DNA of 44,016 nucleotides. Source: CAZJWR01 sp964549765 (lineage in GTDB: Bacteria > Zixibacteria > MSB-5A5 > GN15 > JAAZOE01). The DNA is taken from assembly GCA_964549765.1 (NCBI GenBank), contig CAZJWR010000029.1, forward strand, positions 1 to 44,016. Reading direction: 5' to 3'. Within the stretch, counting starts at the first letter, position 1, and every line of letters starts with the position of its first letter. The notes beneath the pieces were generated by a model. That model saw nothing but the letters and a program-made list of their open reading frames with translations, searched no databases and had not been told where the DNA came from. Both the position numbers and the translations under genes were made by a program. This document shows positions 33,190 through 42,436 of the stretch, in pieces.

Positions 33190-35118
33190 TTATTTGCCTC
33201 CACCCTTGGTGTAATTCAGGAGCCCACCGGCACGGACAATCGCCACCTGACGCGGCGTCAGGCTGTAGGTAACCGGAATATCGATACCCGAAGTGAGATT
33301 TTTCACCACGAGATCGCCTTCGGTCGCCAGAATATCGGACACCATCGGCAGTTGCAACCGGTCGACCTGATTGATCTTGTCATAATCGGCCGGATCGGCA
33401 AAGGTCAGCGGCAGGATGCCGAAATTGATCAGGTTGGCCAAGTGAATCCGAGCGAAAGATTTGGTCAGAACCATTTTTAATCCCAGGTACATCGGCGCCA
33501 GGGCCGCATGCTCGCGCGACGAACCCTGCCCGTAATTTTCGCCGCCGACGATAAAGCCGCCGCCTTTTTCCTTGGCCCGGCCGACAAAACCGGGATCGAC
33601 GAAGGTGTAGACGAATTCCGAAATCTTGGGGATGTTCGAACGCAGCGGCAAAATTTTGGCGCCGGCCGGCATGATATGATCGGTAGTAATATTGTCGCCG
33701 ACCTTCAGCAGCACTTCGCCCTCCAGAGTCGACGGCATCGGCTCGTTGATCGGCAACGGCGCGATATTCGGGCCGCGTTGAATTTTGACCTTGCCCGGGG
33801 TTTTGGATGGCAGGATAATCCCGGAATCGTCGATATGAATTTTTTCCGGCAATTTGAATTTAGGGAATTTCCCCAGTTCGCGCGGATCGGTCACAAACCC
33901 GGTAACCGCCGCCGCTACGCACGTTTCGGGGCTGGCCAGATATACCTGGGCGTCCTTGGTGCCGGACCGGCCCGGGAAATTGCGGTTGAACGAACGAATG
34001 GACACCCCGCCCGACGGCGGCGCCTGCCCCATGCCGATGCAGGGTCCGCATCCCGATTCGATGATCCGGCAGCCGGCCGCAATCAATTCGGTGAGGGCGC
34101 CGTTCGATGAGATCGCTTCCAACACCTGTTTTGATCCCGGCGATATGGTGCAGGAAACGTCGGGGTTAACTTTTTTGCCTTTGAACAGCGACGCCGTAAT
34201 CATCAGGTCGGCCACCGACGAGTTGGTGCAACTGCCGATGCACACCTGATCGACTTTGGTGCGTTTGATCGCCTTGACCTTGACGACGTTGTCGGGTGAA
34301 TGCGGTTTGGCGATCAGGGGTTCCAGTTTGCCCAGATCGATCTTGATGACTTTGGCGTATTTGGCGTCGGGATCGGCCTCCAGCGGCTGCCAATCCTTGA
34401 CCCGTTTCTGAAGCTTCATAAATTCTTTAGTATTTTCATCCGACGGAAAGACCGACGTGGTGGCGCCCAATTCCGCGCCCATGTTGGTGATCGTCGACCG
34501 CTGGGGAACACTCAGCGATTTGACGCCCGGCCCGCCATACTCGATAACCCGTCCCAGACCGCCCTTCACGGACAAAATCCGCAGCACTTCAAGAATGACA
34601 TCCTTGGCGGATACGAACGGTTTCAGCTTGCCCGTGAGGTACACGTTCACGACTTCCGGCATTTTCAGATAAAACGCTCCGCCGCCCATGGCAACAGCCA
34701 CGTCCAATCCGCCGGCGCCCATCGCCAGCATGCCGATACCGCCGCCGGTCGGCGTATGCGAATCCGAACCCAGGAGCGTTTTGCCCGGAATCCCGAATCG
34801 TTCCAGATGAACCTGATGGCAGATACCATTGCCCGGCCGAGAAAAATAAATTCCGTATTTGGCGGCAACCGTCTGCAGATATTTATGATCGTCCGCGTTC
34901 TCGAAACCCGACTGCAGCATATTATGATCGACATAGCTGACGGACAGCTCGGTTTTCACCTTTTTCAAGCCGAGGGCTTCGAACTGCAGATACGCCATTG
35001 TCCCGGTGGCGTCCTGCGTCAACGTCTGGTCGATCCGGATGGCGATATCCTCTCCCGGTTCCATGGTCCCTTCGACCAGATGTGCGGATATAATTTTTTC
35101 GGCTACATTCATTCCCAT
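33190..35118 (-). CDS. acnA: Aconitate hydratase
   Basis: A 642-residue aconitase interconverting citrate and isocitrate. Three cluster cysteines are visible in CIGSCTNSS (first cysteine about 293) and SGCGPCIGMG (about 355-364), and SDSHTPTGGG is in the substrate region; a C-terminal swivel domain (GGENYGQGSSREHAAL) closes the protein. The length is nearer the short bacterial/mitochondrial-like form than the 890-residue AcnA. GAGGAG eight bases before the ATG supports the start. It is a single-gene unit with its own terminator, divergent from ispE. Confidence 0.94.
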   Translation of the reverse strand: MGMNVAEKIISAHLVEGTMEPGEDIAIRIDQTLTQDATGTMAYLQFEALGLKKVKTELSVSYVDHNMLQSGFENADDHKYLQTVAAKYGIYFSRPGNGICHQVHLERFGIPGKTLLGSDSHTPTGGGIGMLAMGAGGLDVAVAMGGGAFYLKMPEVVNVYLTGKLKPFVSAKDVILEVLRILSVKGGLGRVIEYGGPGVKSLSVPQRSTITNMGAELGATTSVFPSDENTKEFMKLQKRVKDWQPLEADPDAKYAKVIKIDLGKLEPLIAKPHSPDNVVKVKAIKRTKVDQVCIGSCTNSSVADLMITASLFKGKKVNPDVSCTISPGSKQVLEAISSNGALTELIAAGCRIIESGCGPCIGMGQAPPSGGVSIRSFNRNFPGRSGTKDAQVYLASPETCVAAAVTGFVTDPRELGKFPKFKLPEKIHIDDSGIILPSKTPGKVKIQRGPNIAPLPINEPMPSTLEGEVLLKVGDNITTDHIMPAGAKILPLRSNIPKISEFVYTFVDPGFVGRAKEKGGGFIVGGENYGQGSSREHAALAPMYLGLKMVLTKSFARIHLANLINFGILPLTFADPADYDKINQVDRLQLPMVSDILATEGDLVVKNLTSGIDIPVTYSLTPRQVAIVRAGGLLNYTKGGGK

Positions 35119-35220
35119 ATCTCTATCTCCTCTTCCAACCTAAATAACTTACCTAAGAAATCCATTGTGCCCAAAAAAACGAGAAATGGACGGAAAGTCA
35201 ACCGATTATTCCATGTACCC

Positions 35221-35249
35221 TTGAAGTTGCGATTGCGTATGATTATATT
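35221..35249 (+). promoter_or_regulatory. Promoter in front of ispE
   Basis: TTGAAG (35221-35226), 17 bases, TATATT (35244-35249). The predicted transcription start is 35255-35258, only a few bases before the ispE ATG at 35259, which would make the message leaderless. Confidence 0.6.
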
Positions 35250-35258
35250 GGGCCGTTA

Positions 35259-36179
35259 ATGGAGACGTTTGCATCGACAATCCCCTGCTTTGGGGGCGAG
35301 GTCAGCCCGGACGGGCGCAAGGTATTTATTTCCGCCCCGGCTAAGATCAACCTTTTTCTCAAGGTTCTGCGCCGGCGGCCGGATGGCTATCACGATATTC
35401 TCTCCTGGTTCCAGGCGCTTAATCTGGCCGACCATCTGCAAATCGAGACTATCGACGGCGACTATATCGAAATCATCACCGACGCCATGAACATCCCGAC
35501 CGGACCCGACAATCTTGTCTATCAGGCCGCCGAGTTGATACGTGAGGAGATGAAATCGCCCCCTGGATTTCGCATCAGAATATGGAAACATATCCCCGTC
35601 GCGGCCGGTCTGGGCGGCGGTTCCTCGGACGCCGCCGCCTGCATCAAAGGGATCAATCTCCTGCTCGGGTTGGGCTTGTCGCGGGCAAAAATGGAAAAAA
35701 TCGGTCTGGAAATCGGCTCCGACGTGCCATTCTTCTTCGGCCGCGGTCAGGCCGAGGTGACCGGGCGAGGCGAGAACGTGCGCGACCTTGATTTTCCCCG
35801 TGATTATCGCGTGCTATTGGCGACTCCGCCTCTTGCAATTCGGGCGGCGGAGGCCTATGGGAAGTTGAGTTTGGACTTGACAAACTCATTCGCAGGTATT
35901 AGCTTGAGCCATTGGAGACAGGCACGGGAGTTTTTTTGTGCCATTTCCGGGCTGGAGAACGACCTGGAAAGGGCCCTATGCTCATCTTACCCGATTTTGG
36001 ATAGAATCAGGGTGAAGCTGGAAGGCACAGGGGCGGATATTGTCCGGCTGAGCGGTAGCGGCCCGACGATGTTTGCCTTGATTGGTCACAAGGATTTAGC
36101 GGAAGAGAAAATATTTGCAGCATGTGAGGGGGAAGGATGGGATTGCCGTTTATGCGATCCCGTAATCCTGCCCGCGTAA
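35259..36179 (+). CDS. ispE: 4-Diphosphocytidyl-2-C-methyl-D-erythritol kinase
   Basis: A GHMP kinase of 306 residues in the MEP isoprenoid pathway, phosphorylating CDP-methylerythritol. SAPAKINLFLKVLRRRPDGYHD (about 25-46) and the ATP loop PVAAGLGGGSSDAAA (about 112-126) identify it, with the C-terminal LSGSGPTMFAL motif. The first 22 residues precede the conserved core and have no ribosome-binding site, but no other start codon occurs before the core. It leads a unit with spoVG and supplies precursors for the menaquinone side chain. Confidence 0.94.
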   Translation: METFASTIPCFGGEVSPDGRKVFISAPAKINLFLKVLRRRPDGYHDILSWFQALNLADHLQIETIDGDYIEIITDAMNIPTGPDNLVYQAAELIREEMKSPPGFRIRIWKHIPVAAGLGGGSSDAAACIKGINLLLGLGLSRAKMEKIGLEIGSDVPFFFGRGQAEVTGRGENVRDLDFPRDYRVLLATPPLAIRAAEAYGKLSLDLTNSFAGISLSHWRQAREFFCAISGLENDLERALCSSYPILDRIRVKLEGTGADIVRLSGSGPTMFALIGHKDLAEEKIFAACEGEGWDCRLCDPVILPA

Positions 36180-36216
36180 CGCTAGGCCAACATATACGAG
36201 CGGGAGGAACTCAACC

Positions 36217-36495
36217 GTGGAGATTACCGAAATCCGGATCACGCTGCGCGATGAGGAAAAGTTGAAGGGATTCGCCAACGTGACCTTCGACAACGCCTTC
36301 GTCGTGCGAGGACTCAAGATTATAGCCGGTAACTCCGGATATTTTGTGTCCATGCCCAGTCGCAAGCGTCCCGATGGCACCCATCAGGATATTTGTCACC
36401 CGATCAACAACGAAACGCGGCAATTGATCGAAGATCGGGTCCTGGAAGCATACGAGAAGGAGTTGAAGACACAGACGGCGAAAGAAACGACGTAA
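36217..36495 (+). CDS. spoVG: SpoVG-family regulator
   Basis: A 92-residue SpoVG protein, a small nucleic-acid-binding regulator found in many bacteria beyond sporulators. The signature ITEIRITLRDEEKLKGFANVTFDNAFVV and FVSMPSRKRPDG is complete, and the C-terminal helix is short. It starts with GTG, preceded by GGGAGGA at 36202-36208. It lies 37 bases after ispE, probably in the same transcript; the neighbourhood ispE-spoVG-prs-rplY resembles that of Firmicutes. Its targets cannot be inferred. Confidence 0.94.
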   Translation: MEITEIRITLRDEEKLKGFANVTFDNAFVVRGLKIIAGNSGYFVSMPSRKRPDGTHQDICHPINNETRQLIEDRVLEAYEKELKTQTAKETT

Positions 36496-36500
36496 TTCGC

Positions 36501-36575
36501 TGGGGCGTCGTCAAGCGGTAAGACACAAGCCTTTGGAGCTTGCATTCGCAGGTTCGAATCCTGCCGCCCCAGCCA
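36501..36575 (+). tRNA. tRNA-Gln (anticodon UUG)
   Basis: A complete cloverleaf of 75 bases: acceptor TGGGGCG/CGCCCCA, anticodon stem CAAGC/GCTTG around loop CTTTGGA (anticodon TTG), T-loop TTCGAAT, discriminator G and an encoded CCA (36573-36575). U1 at the acceptor is usual for glutamine tRNA. It begins five bases after the spoVG stop. Confidence 0.95.
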
Positions 36576-36595
36576 AATGCGCGATTCTGGCTTAC

Positions 36596-36633
36596 CTGTC
36601 TTGTTCCAACGCCGGGTCAGGACAGTTTTTTTT
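36596..36633 (+). terminator. Rho-independent terminator after tRNA-Gln
   Basis: An 8-bp stem with one G-U pair (36596-36603 with 36618-36625, 14-base loop) leads directly into eight Ts (36626-36633). It ends the ispE-spoVG-tRNA unit 48 bases before prs. Confidence 0.75.
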
Positions 36634-36681
36634 GCTGCTAAACGGATATAACCTGGATATTCAACAGGCAGGACGTCAACG

Positions 36682-37626
36682 ATGATGGATAACAAACGAG
36701 TTCGGATTATTTGCGGGACCGCCAACCGTCCCCTGGGCGAAGCGGTCGCGCGCAAATTGAATGTCCCCCTTTGCGACACCGAAATCCGGCAATTCTCGGA
36801 CGGGGAATTGTTCGTGCAAATAAACGAAAATATTCGCGGGGCCAATGTCTTTATCGTCCAGACCACCAATCCTCCCGCCGACAACATCCTCGAACTGTTG
36901 ATGCTGATCGAAGCCTCCCGGCGCGCCTCGGCCAAGAACATCACGGCGGTCTTGCCCTATTACGGCTATGCCCGGGCCGATCGCAAGGAAATGCCGCGCG
37001 TCTGCATCACGGCCAAGCTGATCGCCGATTTCCTGATGATCGCCGGCGCCAACCGCGTCATCACCATGGACCTTCACGCAGCCCAGATCCAGGGCTTTTT
37101 CACGATCCCGGTCGATCACCTTTATTCGGCCATCCTGTTCAACGGCTACCTTCAGGATATCCCCACCACCGACCTCGTGGTCGTGAGCCCCGACGTCGGC
37201 TCCATCAAGGTCGCCCGCGCCTTCGCCAAAATTGTCGGCGCCCAACTGGCCATTATCGATAAACGGCGGCCCGTTCAGAATCGGGCCGAAGTCGTCCATA
37301 TCATCGGCGAGGTGGAAGGCCGTGACGTCATCATCCGGGACGATATGATCGACACCGGCGGAACCCTCTGTGAGGCCGCAGTGGCCCTGAAGGAGAGCGG
37401 TTGCGGCAAAATCTACGCTTGCGCCGCCCACGGAGTTTTATCGGGGAATGCCATCGAAAGACTTGACAAATCGCCCATCGAACAAGTTATTATCTCCGAT
37501 TCGATCGACAACAGCCGGCGGAACCTGCCGCCCAAGTTCGTCGTTTTGAGTTGTGCGGATATTTTCGCCGAGGCCATCGACCGAATCGAAACCGACGCCT
37601 CGGTGTCGATTATGTTTAGAGACTGA
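36682..37626 (+). CDS. prs: Ribose-phosphate pyrophosphokinase
   Basis: PRPP synthetase of 314 residues, making phosphoribosyl pyrophosphate for nucleotides, histidine and tryptophan. The catalytic segment ITMDLHAAQIQGFF, the PRPP loop VIIRDDMIDTGGTLCEAA (about 213-230), and KRRPVQNRAEV are present. The beginning MMDNKRVRIICGTANRPLGEAVA offers two ATG codons in a row; either is possible. It follows a terminator, so it probably has its own promoter, which I could not define, and it leads into rplY after 27 bases. Confidence 0.95.
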   Translation: MMDNKRVRIICGTANRPLGEAVARKLNVPLCDTEIRQFSDGELFVQINENIRGANVFIVQTTNPPADNILELLMLIEASRRASAKNITAVLPYYGYARADRKEMPRVCITAKLIADFLMIAGANRVITMDLHAAQIQGFFTIPVDHLYSAILFNGYLQDIPTTDLVVVSPDVGSIKVARAFAKIVGAQLAIIDKRRPVQNRAEVVHIIGEVEGRDVIIRDDMIDTGGTLCEAAVALKESGCGKIYACAAHGVLSGNAIERLDKSPIEQVIISDSIDNSRRNLPPKFVVLSCADIFAEAIDRIETDASVSIMFRD

Positions 37627-37653
37627 TGAGACAACTATCGGAGGTCAGTATAC

Positions 37654-38370
37654 ATGAACATGAAAGAACTCAGCCTGACTGTGGAAAAACGGGACAGGAT
37701 CGGAAAAGGAAGCAACCGCCGCCTGCGCGAGGCAGGAGAAATTCCCGCCGTCGTCTACGGCCCCACTACGGAACCGATTCCGGTAAAAGTCAAATACCAG
37801 AAATTGTACCGGCTCATGCACGGCATTCCGCTCAATACCATCATCGACCTGGCCATCGAAGGCGACGGCGGTCCGGCCCGCAAGGTGCTTATCCGCGGCC
37901 TGCAGAAGGACCCGGTAACGGGTGAATTGCTCCACCTCGACTTTCACCATATCCCGCTCGATAAACCGATAACCCTGACCATTCCGGTCAGAGCCGTCGG
38001 CGTCCCGATCGGTGTCAAGAATTTCGGCGGTATCGTCGAGTATATTCGGCGCGAAGTTGATATCTCGTGCCTGCCGACCGATATCCCCGGCGAAGTCGAA
38101 GTCGACATTTCCGAGCTCAATATCGGCGATTCCGTCCACGTCTCCGACCTGAAGATCGAGAACGTCCATATAATGACTGACCCGAGTCGAACGCTGGTGA
38201 CGGTGGTCGCTCCGACTGTCGTCAAAACCGCCGCCGAGACAGCCGCCGAAGAAGCCGAGGCCGCTGAAGAGGCCGAGGGTGCGGAAGGCGAAGAGAAAGC
38301 GGAAGGCGCCGAAGGCGAAGAGCCCAAGGAAAAGGAAAAAGGTAAGGAAAAGGGCAAGGATAAAGACTGA
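37654..38370 (+). CDS. rplY: 50S ribosomal protein L25 (general stress protein Ctc type)
   Basis: A 238-residue L25/TL5/Ctc protein that binds 5S rRNA. The N-terminal L25 domain (RDRIGKGSNRRLREAGEIPAVVYG near 14-37) is followed by the Ctc-type beta domain (LTIPVRAVGVPIGVKNFGG onward). The last 55 residues are a low-complexity Ala/Glu then Lys/Glu tail, an extension seen in many L25 proteins. In other bacteria the next gene is usually pth; here it is a terminator and an unrelated gene. Confidence 0.94.
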   Translation: MNMKELSLTVEKRDRIGKGSNRRLREAGEIPAVVYGPTTEPIPVKVKYQKLYRLMHGIPLNTIIDLAIEGDGGPARKVLIRGLQKDPVTGELLHLDFHHIPLDKPITLTIPVRAVGVPIGVKNFGGIVEYIRREVDISCLPTDIPGEVEVDISELNIGDSVHVSDLKIENVHIMTDPSRTLVTVVAPTVVKTAAETAAEEAEAAEEAEGAEGEEKAEGAEGEEPKEKEKGKEKGKDKD

Positions 38371-38425
38371 TCGGACTCCGGAGTATTCCGAAGCGGATCA
38401 CGATTCCAGCCTTTACCGATATTGC

Positions 38426-38461
38426 AGCAAGCCCGCCGTCCCGGCGGGCTTGCTTTTTCTT
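38426..38461 (+). terminator. Rho-independent terminator after rplY
   Basis: A 12-bp perfect stem (38426-38437 with 38443-38454, arms AGCAAGCCCGCC/GGCGGGCTTGCT) is followed by TTTTCTT. It closes the prs-rplY unit, 55 bases after the rplY stop. Confidence 0.9.
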
Positions 38462-38518
38462 GACGCCTCTTCCGTCCGGCACCGTCCCCCTGCAAGGGGG
38501 ATCTCGGCGAAAATTATC

Positions 38519-38546
38519 TTGACACACAATTAAAACTTTATATATT
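38519..38546 (+). promoter_or_regulatory. Promoter of the secreted Asp-box/dockerin-like gene
   Basis: TTGACA (38519-38524), 16 bases, TATATT (38541-38546); TATTAT two bases further is an alternative -10. Transcription would start near 38553, leaving a leader of about 64 bases. Confidence 0.65.
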
Positions 38547-38616
38547 ATATACAGGATATGGATTTCCCCTGCCTCTTGCACCTTCAGAGCCATGAACATC
38601 AAACGTGGAGGGCTCT

Positions 38617-41600
38617 ATGAATTTATCCACGTCGTTTTTTCGAATCATAATCTGTTTTGTATTTTTGGAGTTCGGCGCCGGCTCTGCTATCCTCAGCGGC
38701 GATATGAAAGCGGCCGCCGATAAAACCAATGACGGCGCATCGTTCAAATTGGATCATGCGCCGACATACATGTTTCCCGATCAAAATCTATTACCCGCGG
38801 ATACACCCGGAAAGACTCGCTCCCCTATCCCGTACGTGAAGGCAGGTGCGGCGCTGTCACCCGGCCTGTCAATCGCCCAGACGACTTACGATATGCAGTC
38901 CAGCGGCACGGGGGGCCGGAAGGTCGCCATCGATCCTTTCCTGTATTTCGTGTATCTGGTCTGGACATGCCAGAGCGACTCGAGTTTTTCGGGCGATCGG
39001 GGTGTATGCTTGGCCGGGTACGATCTGACGCTTGGAGATATCAGCGTGCAGGATGCGACCGGCTCGCATTACGCCGGATTTGCTACCGTGGGAGTTCAAC
39101 CCGGCAGCGGAGCGGCGTTTTCGTGCAATGCGCGATTTCCTGATCCCGACAGTGCGTATCGATCGCGATATTATTATGATGATTATCCCGGAGTGTTCGT
39201 CTTTCTGTATGAAACGCCGGATTCGTCGCGGCAAACGCTCTGGCCGCAGATCGCGACTCACGATGCCAATTATTCCGGCGTTACCGAAGACGTTGTGTAT
39301 GTTCTTGCCCACGATTTCCCCGATGGCGATGATGTTTATCTTGTACCGAAAGGTAGGAACGGCTGATTGGGAACCCGGCGTTTTCATGGCAACGACTACG
39401 GACATTTCCTATACCATCGTCGCCGATCCCATTTCCGATCGGGTCGCCATGGTGTATACCGATGACCGGGCCGGCCTGGCCGATGGCGCCGGCGGACAAA
39501 ATGATCTGGACGTCTATTACCGGCTGTCGGAGGATCAGGGGGCCTCATGGGGCGATCCGATCAATGTATCCAATTACACGGTCGATTCACTATGGCGGGC
39601 GTACGCCGACGTATCGGCGCTGTGGACCGCCGGCGGCGTCCTGCATATCGCCTGGGCTGCCCGCGAGGTGATTGATCAGAATTCCTACTACCACTATCGA
39701 TCACGGCTTATACATTGGTCGTCGGACGCGCAGAAAGCTTCCATTGTGGATGAGGCTCGGTATGCGACCGATTACGGCGGTTCGGAATGCGATCCCGGCG
39801 CCTGGACGATGTATATCGCCGATCCGTCGCTGGCCCAGTGCAACGATAACCTCTATGTGCTCTATACCAAGTATGGCGACGATAACGAACCGGGGGCGTT
39901 GGGCGACTGCTCCGACGCCGGCTTTGCCAACGGCGAACTCTATCTGGCGGCATCCGACGACGGCGGGCTGTCATGGGACACGTCCGGGAATATCACGATG
40001 ACACGGACTCCCGGATGCACTGCCGGTGATTGCGAAAGCGACGCCTGGGCAAGCATGGCCCAGTATGGTATCCCCTACGGCGACGAAAGCGTTCCCGATA
40101 CGCTCGATATTGTCTATATCAATGATCGCGACGCCGGAGCAATCCCGCAAGGTGAAGGAAGCTGGACCTTGAACGACGTCAAATACCTCCGTTTCCCCTG
40201 CCGCGATGTTCCGCACACCCCGCGTATCAGCCTGGAGCCAAGAGAATTTCCGGATTATGCGACGCAGGTGCATGAGGGCGACAGCCTGGTGCTGCCGCTC
40301 ATCATTGATAACATAGGGAACGGCACGTTGACCATCAGCGACCTCCGAGCCGAGTATTTTATAACCTCGGGATGGATCGCATTCGGAACGTATGAACCGA
40401 ACGTGCCGGCGCAGGAAGCCGAAACGCTTTCGGTGATCTTCAATTCCGGCGCCATTCTGACCGGATACTCAATCCATTATGCCCAGGTTTACTATGCCTA
40501 TATTATCGTTACGTCCGACGCCCCTACTTCCGAAGACACAATCTCGGTACAGCTTGCCGTCTTCGGCGACACGACGGGTCAGTATTACTGCAGGGACCTG
40601 ACCGCAACGAACAAGGCTCTCATGGTATGTAACACGGGAAGACTCGGGCATTCTACAGAAGGCTCATCTCTCGATATCCCCGGCGACTGTGACGCCGACC
40701 TCGCGCAACCCAACGCCGACCTATACCTGTATGACGCCACGCCGCTCATCGCCTACCGAAGGAACGACAGCAATTTCGCCTATACGACAATGTACAGTCG
40801 GATTCCGAGCGAAACCGGTACATTTAAGGCTCTCAGTCCGATCACCATCACGGCCAATAGCGGTGTCAAGGATTATAATATGGCGGTATGCTCGCTGGCC
40901 ACGTCGGATAACATTTTCGGTGTTAATATGACAGTCATCGCATCGACCGACGGTAACGATTACGTCTATGTCATGTACAAATTTTATCCGCTGGCAAGCG
41001 TAGATGGTCTTGATCAGGTTTACGTCGGGTTTGTCGCAGACTGGGATATTCCCAGCGATAACAGCCCAGGTAACGGCAGCGGCTATGACGGCGGTTTGAC
41101 ACCGCCGATGATCTGGCAGCGAGGGGCCGAGACATACCCGGGCGATGAAGATGCGCCCCACAATTGTCCTATCCTGGAAAACGACCGCTTCGGCGGTATC
41201 AGCATATTCTCCGGTGGCATGAAGAACGCCTGGACAGCCGATGTGCGGGATATGGCATACGGTTCCGGTCTGAATCCCGATACGCTGTACAACCGCATGT
41301 CGGGCCTCGCCGGTTACGATATATACTCCGGTACCGGTCCCGATTCCATCGCTGACCTCCTGACCGGGATCACCTGCGCCAAAGTGGACATGAGTTCCGG
41401 GGGCACGTATACGGTCGTTGCCGCCCTGATAACGACCAATCAGGGATTGACGAATCTCTATGATCAGGCGGCCGGAGCAGTCGCCTGGGCTGCGGATTGG
41501 CCGTTCCCGCCGCCCTGCTATTGCCAGCCGGGCAACGCCGATGGCAGCGAAGCAGTAGATGTCGGTGACGTGGTATATCTGGTTAATTACATATTCAAAG

Positions 41601-41764
41601 GCGGACCGCCACCGACGCCGTATGAGTCCTGCGCCGGCGATCCCAACGGTGATTGCAAGGTCAATATCGGTGATCCGGTGTATCTCGTCAGCCACATATT
41701 TAGAGGCGGGCCGGAACCGGTGGATTGCACGACATGGGTTCAATCGTGCGGCTCGTACAAGTAA
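38617..41764 (+). pseudogene. Secreted Asp-box (sialidase-like) protein with dockerin-like repeats, frameshifted
   Basis: One gene is split into two frames. Frame 1 (38617-39366) starts at ATG 38617 after GGAGGG and encodes a signal peptide (FFRIIICFVFLEFGAG) and the first part of a beta-propeller; it stops at 39366. Frame 2, from about 39344 to 41764, continues the same domain. Removing one base near 39343 joins DDVYL to YRKVGTADWEPGVF without a break, giving about 1048 residues. Asp-boxes SEDQGASW and SDDGGLSW are visible near 39520-39975, a beta-sandwich domain follows near 40230-40570, and paired dockerin-like repeats (DVGDVVYLVNYIFKGG, NIGDPVYLVSHIFRGG) end it. It is probably exported and surface-attached. 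Whether the shift is a mutation or a sequencing error is undecided. Confidence 0.75.
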
Positions 41765-41917
41765 TGATAGTCATGTAATCGATTATCCAGCGCCCCGTTC
41801 CGTGACAACCAGGTGCTGCCGTTTTGGGAACAACTCCGGAGCCATTCGGCGCGTATAATATACAGGTCCTTTTACAAATCTCATAATCTAGCGCGCATAA
41901 TTTTCTGAGGGGGACTT
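41765..41917. other. Intergenic stretch with a possible -10 element
   Basis: This 153-base gap has TATAAT at 41854-41859 without a good -35. No hairpin with a T-run was found behind the preceding gene. Confidence 0.3.
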
Positions 41918-42379
41918 ATGGATATTCGAATTGAGCACGTGCCGCCGATGAAGGTGGCGTATGTCCGTCATCACGGGCCGTACGATACCTGCTGCCAAGC
42001 GTGGGGCCGGATTTACAACTGGGCCGGACGCAACAATTTTATCCGTCCGGGAACGCTCGGGATCGGCGCTTCCTACGACGATCCGGAAACAACACCGCCT
42101 GAAGAAATCCGGTACGATGCCTGCCTTACCTGCAGCGAGGATTTCGCTCCCAGCGGCGAAATACAGGTGCAGACCTTGGGCGGCGGTCAATACGTGACGG
42201 CCATTCATCGGGGAGCGTATCAGCGAATCAAGAACTCGTTCCGGTACCTCATGGCCAAATGGCTGCCGCAGAACGGCCGCCGGATGCGGGACGCGCCCTG
42301 TCTGGAAATTTATCTCGACGATCCCGGTAACACACCCGAGGAAGACGTCCGCACCAAGTTGTGCGTCCCCATCGAGTAG
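41918..42379 (+). CDS. GyrI-like (AraC effector-binding) domain protein
   Basis: A single-domain protein of 153 residues of the GyrI/AraC effector-binding fold. The start MDIRIEHVPPMKVAYVRHHGPYDTC and the later strand GGGQYVTAIHRGAYQRIKNSFRYL are typical, as is LEIYLDDPGNTPEEDVRTKLCVPIE at the end. Stand-alone members include DNA gyrase inhibitor SbmC and small-molecule hydrolases or binders; which applies is not clear, and there is no DNA-binding domain. GAGGGGG before the ATG supports the start. It converges on the phosphodiesterase gene. Confidence 0.87.
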   Translation: MDIRIEHVPPMKVAYVRHHGPYDTCCQAWGRIYNWAGRNNFIRPGTLGIGASYDDPETTPPEEIRYDACLTCSEDFAPSGEIQVQTLGGGQYVTAIHRGAYQRIKNSFRYLMAKWLPQNGRRMRDAPCLEIYLDDPGNTPEEDVRTKLCVPIE

Positions 42380-42404
42380 TACCACCTTGTCTTTATTCTC
42401 GTAG

Positions 42405-42427
42405 GTCGGGCGCCCTGCGCGCCCGAC
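42405..42427. repeat. Palindrome between convergent genes
   Basis: A 9-bp inverted repeat, GTCGGGCGC/GCGCCCGAC, with a 5-base loop. It shares its arms with the hairpin at the left edge of the window (8-46) but has no T-run, so it is a weak terminator at best and may belong to a repeat family. Confidence 0.6.
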
Positions 42428-42436
42428 ATCCCGCCA

